Positions 1 through 6,733 of a stretch of 8,899 nt of DNA are shown here, piece after piece. The stretch lies in contig JAOTYV010000201.1 in assembly GCA_029861675.1 (NCBI GenBank), positions 1 through 8,899 of the forward strand, read 5' to 3'. Under the pieces are notes generated by a model. It searched no databases. It worked only from the letters and a program-made list of their open reading frames with translations, and was not told the origin of the DNA. This stretch comes from Alphaproteobacteria bacterium. Its GTDB lineage: Bacteria > Pseudomonadota > Alphaproteobacteria > UBA8366. Position 1 is the stretch's first letter, and the number at the start of each line of letters is the position of its first letter. Position numbers and translations under genes: made by a program.

Positions 1-1
1 C

Positions 2-721
2 GAATTCACGGGCACATTACCGGCGCTGCTGACCTTGCCGGGCTATCAAAGCGATCCGCGGATCCCGTCCGACTGGGCGCGACGCGGATATGCGGTTTTG
101 AACGTGGCGCCGCGCGGAAAATTGCGCAGCAGCCGGCACTTCAACCCCGGCATTCCGAACCTGCTGACGCACAACATCGTCGACCGGCACACCTATGCCT
201 ATCGCGGCCTGTATGCGGATGCCTGGCGCGGTCTCGACGCTCTGCTGTCCCAGCCGGAAATCGATCCGGCGCGCGTCGGCATGGTCGGCAGCAGTCAATC
301 CGGCGGATTGACCGTGGTTACCGCCGCGTTGCGGCCCGAGATCAAGGCCGCTTCGGCGGGCGCGCCGTTCCTGTGCGCGATCGACGACGCCATTCACCTG
401 ACCGACACCTACCCCTATCAGGAAATCAACGACTACATGAACGCCCATCCCGATAGCCATGATGCGGTCATGGAAACGCTTAGCTATTTCGACGGCGTGA
501 ATTTCGCCGACAAGGTCGCCCGCCCGCTGATCATGAATATCGGTCTGCGTGACAACATTTGTCCGCCGGACACCGGCCGGGCTGTCTTCGAAGCCATTGG
601 CTCGATGGACAAGACGCTTTACCCCTATGCAGACCAGGGCCACGAGGCGGGCGCCCATCTGCATGCAACCGTGGCTGCCGAATTCTTTGCCCGCCATTTG
701 CAGAATACGGAGGGCGCCTGA
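2..721 (+). CDS. Acetylxylan esterase / cephalosporin-C deacetylase-like alpha/beta hydrolase, 5' end missing
   Basis: This is the C-terminal 239 residues of a serine hydrolase. The frame is open from base 2 with no start, so the gene begins upstream of the window. Members of this family (AXE1) are about 320 residues long, so roughly 80 N-terminal residues are missing. A full catalytic triad is visible, numbering from the first visible residue. The nucleophile is Ser98 in VGSSQSGG, the acid is Asp184 in GLRDNICPP, and the base is His214 in DQGHEAG. The usual family nucleophile elbow is GGSQGG; here the Gly after Gln is Ser. Known members remove acetyl groups from xylo-oligosaccharides or cephalosporin C, mostly in the cytoplasm. 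The real substrate here is unknown. The stop codon overlaps the start of the next gene (TGATG), so the two are translationally coupled. An internal TTG at 35 is not a credible start because homology continues upstream of it. Confidence 0.88.
   Translation, partial: EFTGTLPALLTLPGYQSDPRIPSDWARRGYAVLNVAPRGKLRSSRHFNPGIPNLLTHNIVDRHTYAYRGLYADAWRGLDALLSQPEIDPARVGMVGSSQSGGLTVVTAALRPEIKAASAGAPFLCAIDDAIHLTDTYPYQEINDYMNAHPDSHDAVMETLSYFDGVNFADKVARPLIMNIGLRDNICPPDTGRAVFEAIGSMDKTLYPYADQGHEAGAHLHATVAAEFFARHLQNTEGA
709..714 (+). promoter_or_regulatory. Ribosome binding site GGAGGG for the second hydrolase-like gene
   Basis: A near-perfect Shine-Dalgarno sequence lies inside the last codons of the upstream hydrolase, six bases before ATG 721. 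It fixes the start of the second gene at 721 rather than at non-ATG codons further upstream in the same frame (for example 559), which would overlap the first gene by 160 bases. Confidence 0.8.
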
Positions 722-1614
722 TGTATACGGCGCCGCCGGATTTTCATGCCTATTGGCATGGGACGCTGGACGCGCTCGACGATTTTCCCATGGCCGCGGA
801 ATTTACACCCATCCCGCTGCGCACGACGGATTTTGCCACGCTCTACGGTGTCCGCCTGACCAGCATCGGCCCATACCGCATATTCGGATATCTGAGCATT
901 CCGAATGGCCGCGGACCGTTTCCCGCGATCTATTTCACGCCCCGCTATCACAGTGTCGTGCAACCGGTTCCCCAGGGCACGTCGAACGGGTTGCGTCGCC
1001 ATGTTGTTACCTTTTCCCTTGCGGCGCGCGGCCAGCGCAATGCGGACAAGCCTTTCGCCGCCGATTTCCCCGGATGGCTGACCACGGGCATAACCGATCC
1101 GGCGACCTATATATTCCGCGGCGTCGTCGCGGATAGCGTTCGCGGGCTGGAGTTCCTTGCGGCGCAGGCGGATGTCGATCCGGCACGGATCGCCGTCGTC
1201 GGCAACGACCTTGCATTCATGACCGCCGCCCTCGGCAATGCCGCGACCCATGTGGCGACCGGGCCCGAACTGTTTCTTGGCGGCCCGCCAGTGGGCGGCG
1301 CCTATCCGCGGGCGGAGATCGCGGATCATTTGCGTCAAACCCCGGCGGATTACGATGCCATTTGCCGGACGCTGGCGCTCTATGATCTCCGCGCCTTCGC
1401 GCCGTCCGGTTCGGCGAAACGAATGATCATGGCGGGGCCGCCGGGATCGGATTTCGACGGCGCCGCTCTGGCGCCATTGGCCGAGGCCCCGCACGCCCGG
1501 TTGCGGGAATCCGAACAATCCGACTACAAGGATGGCATGGCCCTGCTGTCATGGCTGGCGACGCAGTTTGGCATGCCGAACGCGGATGCACTCGCGCCGC
1601 AGGCCTGGCGCTGA
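721..1614 (+). CDS. Acetylxylan esterase-fold protein lacking the catalytic residues (probable pseudoenzyme)
   Basis: This 297-residue protein belongs to the same AXE1 fold as the gene before it. The N-terminal part (about residues 5-75) has the family pattern of a PPDFHAYW opening followed by a strand ending in GYLSIP. The block around VDPARIAVVG (residues 152-161) aligns with IDPARVGMVG of the upstream protein. At the nucleophile elbow the upstream GSSQSG reads GNDLAF, with Asp163 where Ser should be. The GHE that carries the catalytic His reads ESE at 263-265, so Ser264 replaces His. The acid loop reads GPPGSDFD and may or may not keep the Asp. A free His258 lies six residues earlier, but no nucleophile remains. 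The reading frame is intact, codon use matches the neighbours and the ribosome binding site is strong, so this is not a decaying pseudogene. A non-catalytic partner, chaperone or binding role for the upstream esterase is inference. Confidence 0.85.
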   Translation: MYTAPPDFHAYWHGTLDALDDFPMAAEFTPIPLRTTDFATLYGVRLTSIGPYRIFGYLSIPNGRGPFPAIYFTPRYHSVVQPVPQGTSNGLRRHVVTFSLAARGQRNADKPFAADFPGWLTTGITDPATYIFRGVVADSVRGLEFLAAQADVDPARIAVVGNDLAFMTAALGNAATHVATGPELFLGGPPVGGAYPRAEIADHLRQTPADYDAICRTLALYDLRAFAPSGSAKRMIMAGPPGSDFDGAALAPLAEAPHARLRESEQSDYKDGMALLSWLATQFGMPNADALAPQAWR

Positions 1615-1688
1615 GTGGCCGCAATCCAGTACGGCGTTTGCGGGCTAAGTCTCTCGTGAGGCGTGTCTAAGAAAATCAGGAGTGTCCC

Positions 1689-2690
1689 ATGGACGCATGG
1701 TGGTACGAGGAATCAGGCCCGGTCGACGTTTTGCAATTCGGCAGTTTGCCGGATCTGGAGCCCGGAAAAGGCGAGGTCCGTATTCGCGTCGCCTATTCGA
1801 TGATCAATCCGACGGATGTAAAGCGCCGGGAGACCGGCCGCGAGTTGGCGCTATTCGACCGGATCATCCCGAATAACGATAGCAGCGGGGTAATCGACAA
1901 GGTGGGCGAGGGTATCGACGCGGCGCGCATCGGGGAACGGGTCTGGAGTTTCGGCGCGCAATCGCGCCGCGCCACGGGTACTGCCGCGACCTACACCGTG
2001 CTGCCGTCACATCAGGCGATCCGGCTGCCGGACGATGCCGGGTTGATGGATGGCGCCTGTCTCGGCGTGCCCGCGGTCACCGCGCATTGCGGGCTTTTCA
2101 CCGATGGTCCGCTTGCGGACAAGTTCGTGATGGTCTCGGGCGCGTCGGGGCGGGTCGGCGCCTACGGGGTCCAGTTCGCCAAATGGGCCGGCGCTGCGAC
2201 CGTCATCGGCACGGCGGGCAATGAGGAGAAGATCGCCTACGTCAAATCGCTCGGCGCCGATCATGCGCTCAACTACAACAGCGAAACCCTTACGGAACAA
2301 ATTCTGGAAATTACCGATGGCCGGGGTGTCGATCACATTCTCGACGTTGCCTTCGCCCGCACGATCCGGATCGTACCGAAAATCATGGCGGTGAACGGCG
2401 TCATCACGGATTACGCGAATGATGGTGGCGCGGCGGAACCGACCCTGCCGAATTTTCGCGACATCATGCAGAAATGCATCACCATGCGGCCTTATGGCAT
2501 CTACTCGCTGCCCCAGCACCGCCGCGACCATGCTTTCCGGGACATTACGACCTGTCTTGCGGACAACGTGCTCTCCCACCGAATCGTCGGTCCCGTGCCG
2601 TTCAACGAAATGCGCGAATCGCATGAATCGGTTGAATCCGGCGCGATATTTGGCTGTCTCCTGGTCGAGGTCGACGGCTCGATTGAGTGA
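1689..2690 (+). CDS. Zinc-independent MDR-family NAD(P)H:quinone reductase-like oxidoreductase
   Basis: This 333-residue protein has the two-domain layout of the medium-chain dehydrogenase/reductase superfamily. A GroES-like N-terminal half contains NPTDVKRR and a VGEGIDAARIGERVW segment. A Rossmann domain follows, with the nucleotide loop VSGASGRVG at about 149-157 and LGADHALNY further on, both typical of the quinone oxidoreductase branch. The Cys and His ligands of zinc alcohol dehydrogenases are absent, so it should be a zinc-free NADPH-dependent reductase of quinones, enones or similar carbonyls, acting in the cytoplasm. ATG 1689 is preceded by AGGAGT at 1678-1683 with five bases between them. 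It lies 74 bases after the esterase-like gene on the same strand and is probably co-transcribed. The substrate cannot be named. Confidence 0.88.
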   Translation: MDAWWYEESGPVDVLQFGSLPDLEPGKGEVRIRVAYSMINPTDVKRRETGRELALFDRIIPNNDSSGVIDKVGEGIDAARIGERVWSFGAQSRRATGTAATYTVLPSHQAIRLPDDAGLMDGACLGVPAVTAHCGLFTDGPLADKFVMVSGASGRVGAYGVQFAKWAGAATVIGTAGNEEKIAYVKSLGADHALNYNSETLTEQILEITDGRGVDHILDVAFARTIRIVPKIMAVNGVITDYANDGGAAEPTLPNFRDIMQKCITMRPYGIYSLPQHRRDHAFRDITTCLADNVLSHRIVGPVPFNEMRESHESVESGAIFGCLLVEVDGSIE

Positions 2691-2758
2691 GGTCGCGGTG
2701 ACGACTCAGTTTCCGGTTCACTCTTTTCATTTGTAGAAACCGCTTAAGGCAGAATTCC

Positions 2759-3331
2759 ATGCCCTCATCCCAATCGCGACTGACGCCAATGGCCGTCGAG
2801 AGTTTGACCGCGGATCAACGCGCCGTTTATGACGCGATCAACCGGCCGCCACGCGGCAAATTGGGCTTCAACGGACCCTACGCCGCCTATATCAAGGCGC
2901 CTCAAATCGGCGGCCCGGCGCAGGAACTGGGTGCGGCGGTGCGGTTCAATGTCGAATGCCCAGAGAAATATCAGAAGATCGCGAGCTGTATCGTCGGCCA
3001 ATATTATCAGGCCAAGTTCGAGTTTGCGGCGCAAACGCCCTTTGCGCTCAAGGCTGGCCTGTCCGAAGCCGTCATCGATGCTTTGCGCAAGGGTGAACGG
3101 CCGGTATTCGAAGACCCGGACGACGACGCGATCTACGAATTTTGCCGGCAGCTGGTGCTAACCCGCCGGGTCGACGACAATGTCTATGGCCGCGCACGCG
3201 ATCTATTGGGTGAGACGCAGTTGGTCGAACTCGTCGCCACCATCGCCTATTACACCACCGTGTGCATTACGCTGAACGCGTTTGACGTGCCGCTCGCGCC
3301 GGGCATGGAGGATCCGTTCCCGGAAACCTAG
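2759..3331 (+). CDS. Carboxymuconolactone decarboxylase (CMD/AhpD-like) family protein
   Basis: This 190-residue all-helical protein has the layout of stand-alone CMD-domain proteins. It opens with LTADQRAVYDAI and a PRGKLGFNGPY segment. The core helix pair around ASCIVGQYYQAKFEFAAQ (about 75-92) and the stretch ALKAGLSEAVIDALRKGERP follow, and it ends in YYTTVCITLNAFDVPL. True decarboxylases convert gamma-carboxymuconolactone in protocatechuate degradation, and AhpD uses a CxxC pair for peroxide reduction. No CxxC is present here. In most relatives as I recall them the core reads EWxxH; here it is E88-F-A-A-Q92, so the usual His is Gln. Its activity is therefore uncertain. The ribosome site is modest (AAGG at 2746-2749). 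It lies 68 bases after the MDR gene and is the last gene of the plus-strand block before the convergent GMC gene. Confidence 0.85.
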   Translation: MPSSQSRLTPMAVESLTADQRAVYDAINRPPRGKLGFNGPYAAYIKAPQIGGPAQELGAAVRFNVECPEKYQKIASCIVGQYYQAKFEFAAQTPFALKAGLSEAVIDALRKGERPVFEDPDDDAIYEFCRQLVLTRRVDDNVYGRARDLLGETQLVELVATIAYYTTVCITLNAFDVPLAPGMEDPFPET

Positions 3332-3451
3332 CCCATTTCTTGTTCAAATTGACTCAAGTGAAATGGTCTATCTCTTGATCTTTACGCAAATACGTCGTTG
3401 CGAACCGTTTCGATTCGCTTGGGATTTGCTTCAGCCTATGATCCGGCGGGC
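3332..3451. other. Convergent intergenic gap with one weak hairpin
   Basis: These 120 bases separate the ends of two convergent genes and are visibly more AT-rich than the flanks. The best hairpin is at 3400-3418, with arms GCGAA and TTCGC around a short interior that adds two more pairs after one mismatch. No clear T-run follows on either strand, so I cannot call it an intrinsic terminator with confidence. No small open frame with a ribosome site was seen. Confidence 0.35.
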
Positions 3452-5095
3452 CTAATCCGCTGCCTGGGCCACGCCGTTGAGAATCATATCCGCGCCCTTT
3501 TCGGCGGCCGCGATGGTCGGCGCGTTGGTATTCGATGAGGGGATCGTCGGAAAGATCGAAGAATCGATGACGCGCAACCCGTCGACGCCGCGGACCCGCA
3601 AGTCCGGATCGACGACCGCCATATCGTCCCGGCCCATCTTGCAGGTTCCGACGACGTGCCAGGTGGTTTGTGTGGTCTCGCGGATGTAGTGCATCAACGC
3701 GTCGTCATCGGTCACCTCGGGTCCGGGTCGCGTCTCGCGGACGATCAGTTTTTGCAATGCCGGTGACCCGGTGACCGTGCGGATCGCCTTGATCCCGGCC
3801 AGCAGGACTTGCCCGTCCGCCGGATCGGCCAGGTAGTTGGGATCGATGCGCGGATGCTGCAGCGGGTCGGCCGACGCGATATGCAAAGTACCGCGGGACT
3901 TTGGCTGCAAGGCCATCACGCCGATGGTGAAGCCCGAAAACGGATCCAGACCGTCCTCCGGGGTGCGCGCGTAGCGATCGCGGCCCGAGAACGGTTGCAT
4001 CTGAATTTTCAAATCGAGTTGGTTTACACCGGGATGGCTCTGCATGACCGTATGCGCGGTGGCCGAGCAAATCGAGAGGAGGCCCTTGCCGAACAGCAGG
4101 AACTTCAATCCTTCGCGCAGCTTGACCAGTGGGCGTTGCAGCACGTCGTTGATCGTTATCGGCAGCGTACACTCATAGGTGACGCGGGTATTGGGGTGAT
4201 CGTGGAGGTTTTCGCCGACGCCGGGCAACGCTTGAATTACGGGAATGCCGAATTCCTTCAGAATTTCCGGCTGACCGATGCCGGAAAGCTCCAGCAGTTT
4301 CGGCGATTGAATGGGTCCGGCGGAGAGCACGACTTCGTGGTGCGCGCGCACCTGTTCGGTGTTGTCGCCGCGCCGGTACTCGACGCCGGTCGCGCGGTTG
4401 CCGTCGAACAAGACCCGCGTGACCTCGGCATCGGTCAGAATTTCCAGGTTCTGGCGTCCGCGTGCCGGCTTCAGATACGCGACGGCCGTACTGCTGCGAA
4501 ATCCCCGGCGGGTCGAGTATTGCAGGTAGGAAGCCCCGCCATAGCGTCCGCCGTTATAGTCGGCGTTGCGCTCGTACCCGGCCTCGTGACAGCCATCCAC
4601 GAAGGCATCGGCCAAGGCGTCGAAATTTTTCAGGTCGGTCACGCCGATCGGCCCCCCGGATCCCCGTTGAGCGGGATCGCCATCGGGGAAATCCTCGAGC
4701 CGTTTCAGGTAGGGCAGCATGTCCGCGTAGCTCCAACCGTCGCAGCCCTGCGCGCTCCAGGCGTCGAATTCGGCGGGATCGCCGCGGACGTACACGTTCC
4801 CGTTGATCGAACTGCTGCCACCGAGAACGCGGCCGCGCGACCAGAGCTGCTCGCGGTTGTGCAAATGCGTCTGCGGCTCGGTCATGAAGGGCCAGGTGAT
4901 TTTCTTGTCCTTGAGCAGATGCGCCACCATCAGCGGGATATGGATCTTGTAGTTCGAATCGCGGCCGCCGGCCTCGATCAGCAGGACGCGGTAAGCGCCG
5001 CTTTCACTCAGCCGGTTGGCGACGACGCAGCCCGCCGACCCCGCGCCGACGACCACGTAGTCGAAATCCTGCGTTGATTGTTCCGATTGAGCCAT
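3452..5095 (-). CDS. GMC-family FAD-dependent oxidoreductase (choline/alcohol dehydrogenase-like)
   Basis: This 547-residue flavoprotein oxidises a primary or secondary alcohol. The ADP-binding loop is GAGSAG at 17-22, with the ribose-binding acid at Glu41. GMC signature 1 (RGRVLGGSSSINGNVYVRG) spans 87-105. Signature 2 appears as GPIQSPKLLELSGIG in the middle of the protein. The C-terminal active site has His480 in TWHVVGTCKMG and Asn524 in SNTNAPT. The 44-residue spacing equals that of the His/Asn pair of choline oxidase (466 and 510). The length fits the choline dehydrogenase-like branch, but no betaine genes are nearby, so choline is not a safe substrate call. ATG 5095 is chosen because the GMC fold starts 11 residues later and AGGGA lies ten bases upstream. 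An in-frame extension to 5278 abuts a terminator and has no family similarity. No signal peptide is seen, so it is probably cytoplasmic. It needs its own promoter, since a terminator lies upstream. Confidence 0.93.
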   Translation of the reverse strand: MAQSEQSTQDFDYVVVGAGSAGCVVANRLSESGAYRVLLIEAGGRDSNYKIHIPLMVAHLLKDKKITWPFMTEPQTHLHNREQLWSRGRVLGGSSSINGNVYVRGDPAEFDAWSAQGCDGWSYADMLPYLKRLEDFPDGDPAQRGSGGPIGVTDLKNFDALADAFVDGCHEAGYERNADYNGGRYGGASYLQYSTRRGFRSSTAVAYLKPARGRQNLEILTDAEVTRVLFDGNRATGVEYRRGDNTEQVRAHHEVVLSAGPIQSPKLLELSGIGQPEILKEFGIPVIQALPGVGENLHDHPNTRVTYECTLPITINDVLQRPLVKLREGLKFLLFGKGLLSICSATAHTVMQSHPGVNQLDLKIQMQPFSGRDRYARTPEDGLDPFSGFTIGVMALQPKSRGTLHIASADPLQHPRIDPNYLADPADGQVLLAGIKAIRTVTGSPALQKLIVRETRPGPEVTDDDALMHYIRETTQTTWHVVGTCKMGRDDMAVVDPDLRVRGVDGLRVIDSSIFPTIPSSNTNAPTIAAAEKGADMILNGVAQAAD

Positions 5096-5105
5096 GCTGT
5101 CTTGA

Positions 5106-5110
5106 TCCCT
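5106..5110 (-). promoter_or_regulatory. Ribosome binding site AGGGA for the GMC oxidoreductase
   Basis: On the minus strand AGGGA precedes ATG 5095 with ten bases between. This is slightly long but acceptable, and it supports the short form of the protein over the 61-residue longer frame. Confidence 0.55.
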
Positions 5111-5192
5111 GTCCGCGTGCTGCGTCGTCGAATGCGTCAGACGTTGTGCGATGCCGCCGGATCGCGATTGGCCAAGTGTCCCATGAAATGTC

Positions 5193-5221
5193 GCGCCGGA
5201 AAATACCGGCCCGGCCGGCGC
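5193..5221. repeat. GC-rich inverted repeat in the GMC leader region
   Basis: GCGCCGG at 5193-5199 pairs perfectly with CCGGCGC at 5215-5221. A nested alternative pairs GCCGG (5195-5199) with CCGGC (5206-5210) around AAAATA. It sits about 100 bases upstream of the GMC start and could be an operator or leader hairpin. Short GC-rich repeats are common by chance at this base composition. Confidence 0.35.
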
Positions 5222-5278
5222 ATCGGATGGGGTTTCCGTTCGGCGATAAGGGTTTGCCGCCGCAAAGTTCGGTGACAC

Positions 5279-5310
5279 AAAAAAAAGAGGGCGTCACGAT
5301 GGACGCCCTC
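5279..5310 (-). terminator. Intrinsic terminator downstream of the TRAP binding-protein gene
   Basis: Read on the minus strand, GAGGGCGTC and GACGCCCTC form a perfect nine-pair stem with a six-base loop, followed directly by eight T residues. This is a textbook Rho-independent terminator. It lies 58 bases beyond the binding-protein stop codon. It separates that transcript from the GMC gene 184 bases further on, so the two same-strand genes are probably not one simple operon. Confidence 0.92.
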
Positions 5311-5368
5311 GAGGATATTCAGGCCGGTGCGCCTATCTGACAAACATCCGGCGTATCATGTCGGTATT

Positions 5369-6418
5369 CTACTGCTTTGCCGTCTTCAGGACGAGGTCGA
5401 GAAGTTCCTGCGCCGGAATTTGGCCCTTATTCTCCTCGACCCAGGCTTTCCAGAGCGGCTCGCCGCCGATCCGGCGGAATTCAGCCATTTCACTTTCTGG
5501 AATTTTGATGGCCTTCATCTTGGATTTTCCCCATCTGGCCAAGTTCGCCTTGTCTTTTGCGGCATAATTCGCTTTCAGCGCGTCGTAGGCGCCGGGTACC
5601 GCTTCGGCGAGAATTTTCTTGTAGCTCGCGGGAAGTTTTTCATAGGCGGTCTTGTTGAAGACGGTCGGGCAGGTCACCGAGCCGAGCGACATGTTCGTCG
5701 TGTACCAGTCGGCGACTTCATCCAGCTTGTAGGCGGAGAAACTGTAGGTGAACGGGAAGCCGATCGCATCCACCGTGCCGCGCTGCAGGGCGGTATAGGT
5801 TTCCGGTGCCGGCATAGTCGTCGGCACGGCGCCGATCGCTTTTGCCGAACGGCCCATGCCGCCAAGCGCCCGCAGCCGCAGCCCCTTGAAGTCTTTTACC
5901 GATTTCGGTGGCTTGCCGCGGCCCATATATTCGTATTGCGGTAGAATATTGGACATGTAGATCACTGCATTCCACTTGGCCAGCGCCTTCTTCGACGCGG
6001 GATGCGCATAGACGGCGTCGTGCACCCGGCGCATGACGTCGAAATTCGCCAACGGCAGGAACGGCAGATCGAGCACGTTCAGCGGCCGGTTCTTGCCCGG
6101 ATGATAGGCCGCGCAGAACGACGTGGCGTCGATCGCGCCGACGGAGATACTGTCGAGGTTTTCCTTACTCTTCGACAGCTGCTCGCCATAGTAGAGGCGG
6201 ATCTTGAAGTTGCCGCAGGTCTGGTCCGACACTCGCTTGGTCACATATTCCATGGCCTCGGTGAAGGCGCGGCGTTTGCCCCAGAACGAAAACCGCCAGG
6301 TGGTTTTGGCCTCGTTGCAGGCTTTCGTCGCCGCCTCTGCGGCAGTTGGGATCGTCACACCGGCGAAAGCCAGGCCGGCCAGCGCCAGCGACGATGCGGT
6401 AACAGCAATAAGCTTCAT
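5369..6418 (-). CDS. TRAP transporter solute-binding protein, DctP family
   Basis: This 349-residue periplasmic protein captures an organic acid or related solute for a tripartite ATP-independent (TRAP) transporter. A Sec signal peptide is clear: MKL, a hydrophobic core to about residue 20, and an AEA cleavage site at 27-29. The mature part starts with a strand carrying WRFSFWGK, then has YYGEQL near 76-81 and DLPFLP near 117-122. The ligand-binding region KGLRLRALGG contains Arg181 and Arg183; one of these should be the family's carboxylate-binding Arg. It continues into ETYTALQRGTVDAIGFPF (206-223), the usual DctP block. ATG 6418 is supported by AGGGAG ten bases upstream and by the signal peptide; an in-frame extension to 6520 would bury the signal. 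No DctQ or DctM membrane subunit is in the window, and a terminator closes the transcript after this single gene. The mature protein has Cys34, Cys68 and Cys102; whether any form a disulfide is unknown. Confidence 0.92.
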   Translation of the reverse strand: MKLIAVTASSLALAGLAFAGVTIPTAAEAATKACNEAKTTWRFSFWGKRRAFTEAMEYVTKRVSDQTCGNFKIRLYYGEQLSKSKENLDSISVGAIDATSFCAAYHPGKNRPLNVLDLPFLPLANFDVMRRVHDAVYAHPASKKALAKWNAVIYMSNILPQYEYMGRGKPPKSVKDFKGLRLRALGGMGRSAKAIGAVPTTMPAPETYTALQRGTVDAIGFPFTYSFSAYKLDEVADWYTTNMSLGSVTCPTVFNKTAYEKLPASYKKILAEAVPGAYDALKANYAAKDKANLARWGKSKMKAIKIPESEMAEFRRIGGEPLWKAWVEENKGQIPAQELLDLVLKTAKQ

Positions 6419-6428
6419 TTCACTCAAT

Positions 6429-6434
6429 CTCCCT
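6429..6434 (-). promoter_or_regulatory. Ribosome binding site AGGGAG for the TRAP binding protein
   Basis: On the minus strand AGGGAG lies ten bases before ATG 6418. Together with the signal peptide that starts there, it decides against the longer in-frame start at 6520. Confidence 0.65.
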
Positions 6435-6722
6435 GATTTGCATTCCATTGAAGCGGAGACGAAGCCGCCGGGCCAATCCGACACAGACGGCGATAAAGGC
6501 GCGCGCCACTTCTTCGACAATCAATCTCAAAATGGCGAATTGTCACGCGAACGTCTCTCCGTCGGGGGATGATGGACGACGCCCTCGGGACATACAAGGT
6601 GGTTTTTCCAGGGAGGTCGCGGGGCACCTTCATGGACACCTTGCGGGTCCTCGCCTAGAATTTTCGTGGCGACCTCACTGCCTCTGCAAGCGGGAGCCGA
6701 CCGACGCGAGCATGAAATAACC

Positions 6723-6727
6723 GGGAG
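6723..6727 (+). promoter_or_regulatory. Ribosome binding site GGGAG before a TTG start
   Basis: GGGAG followed by six bases and TTG 6734 gives an ideal spacing. The first in-frame ATG, at codon 24, would remove the residues just before the family's SPHSG motif and has no comparable site in front of it, so TTG is preferred. Confidence 0.6.
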
Positions 6728-6733
6728 AGCGCC

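Larger units (their letters stand above)
6419..6733. promoter_or_regulatory. Divergent control region between the TRAP binding protein and the amidohydrolase-like gene
   Basis: These 315 bases should hold the promoters for both directions. No protein-coding frame is convincing; ATG AAA TAA at 6712-6720 is the only tiny frame just before the next gene. Several short inverted repeats are present. GACAAT (6516-6521) faces ATTGTC (6539-6544). CAAGGTG (6595-6601) faces CACCTTG (6637-6643). GAGGTCGC (6613-6620) faces GCGACCTC (6669-6676). GGCGCGCGCC at 6498-6507 is a perfect palindrome. None matches an operator I can name, and I could not place a -35/-10 pair with confidence. Confidence 0.5.

Noticed and set aside
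559..720. Upstream extension of the second hydrolase-like gene over the first gene.
   Set aside because: It would rest on a non-ATG start inside the upstream gene. ATG 721 has an ideal ribosome site and starts at the family N-terminus.
3809..5077. A 422-residue plus-strand open frame opposite the GMC gene.
   Set aside because: It is a GC-driven shadow of the GMC coding sequence, with low-complexity content and no recognisable domain; the minus strand carries clear GMC signatures.
5096..5278. A 61-residue N-terminal extension of the GMC oxidoreductase starting at 5278.
   Set aside because: It begins next to the terminator T-run, has no FAD-domain similarity, and a ribosome site supports ATG 5095. 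The GMC fold normally begins a few residues before GAGSAG.
5323..5336. A 14-base direct repeat, GCCGGTGCGCCTAT, also found at 8767-8780.
   Set aside because: One such match is plausible by chance in 9 kb of GC-rich DNA, the flanks do not match, and neither copy sits at a mobile-element boundary.
6712..6720. ATG AAA TAA as a tiny upstream open frame before the amidohydrolase-like gene.
   Set aside because: It is two codons long, has no ribosome site of its own, and is expected by chance.
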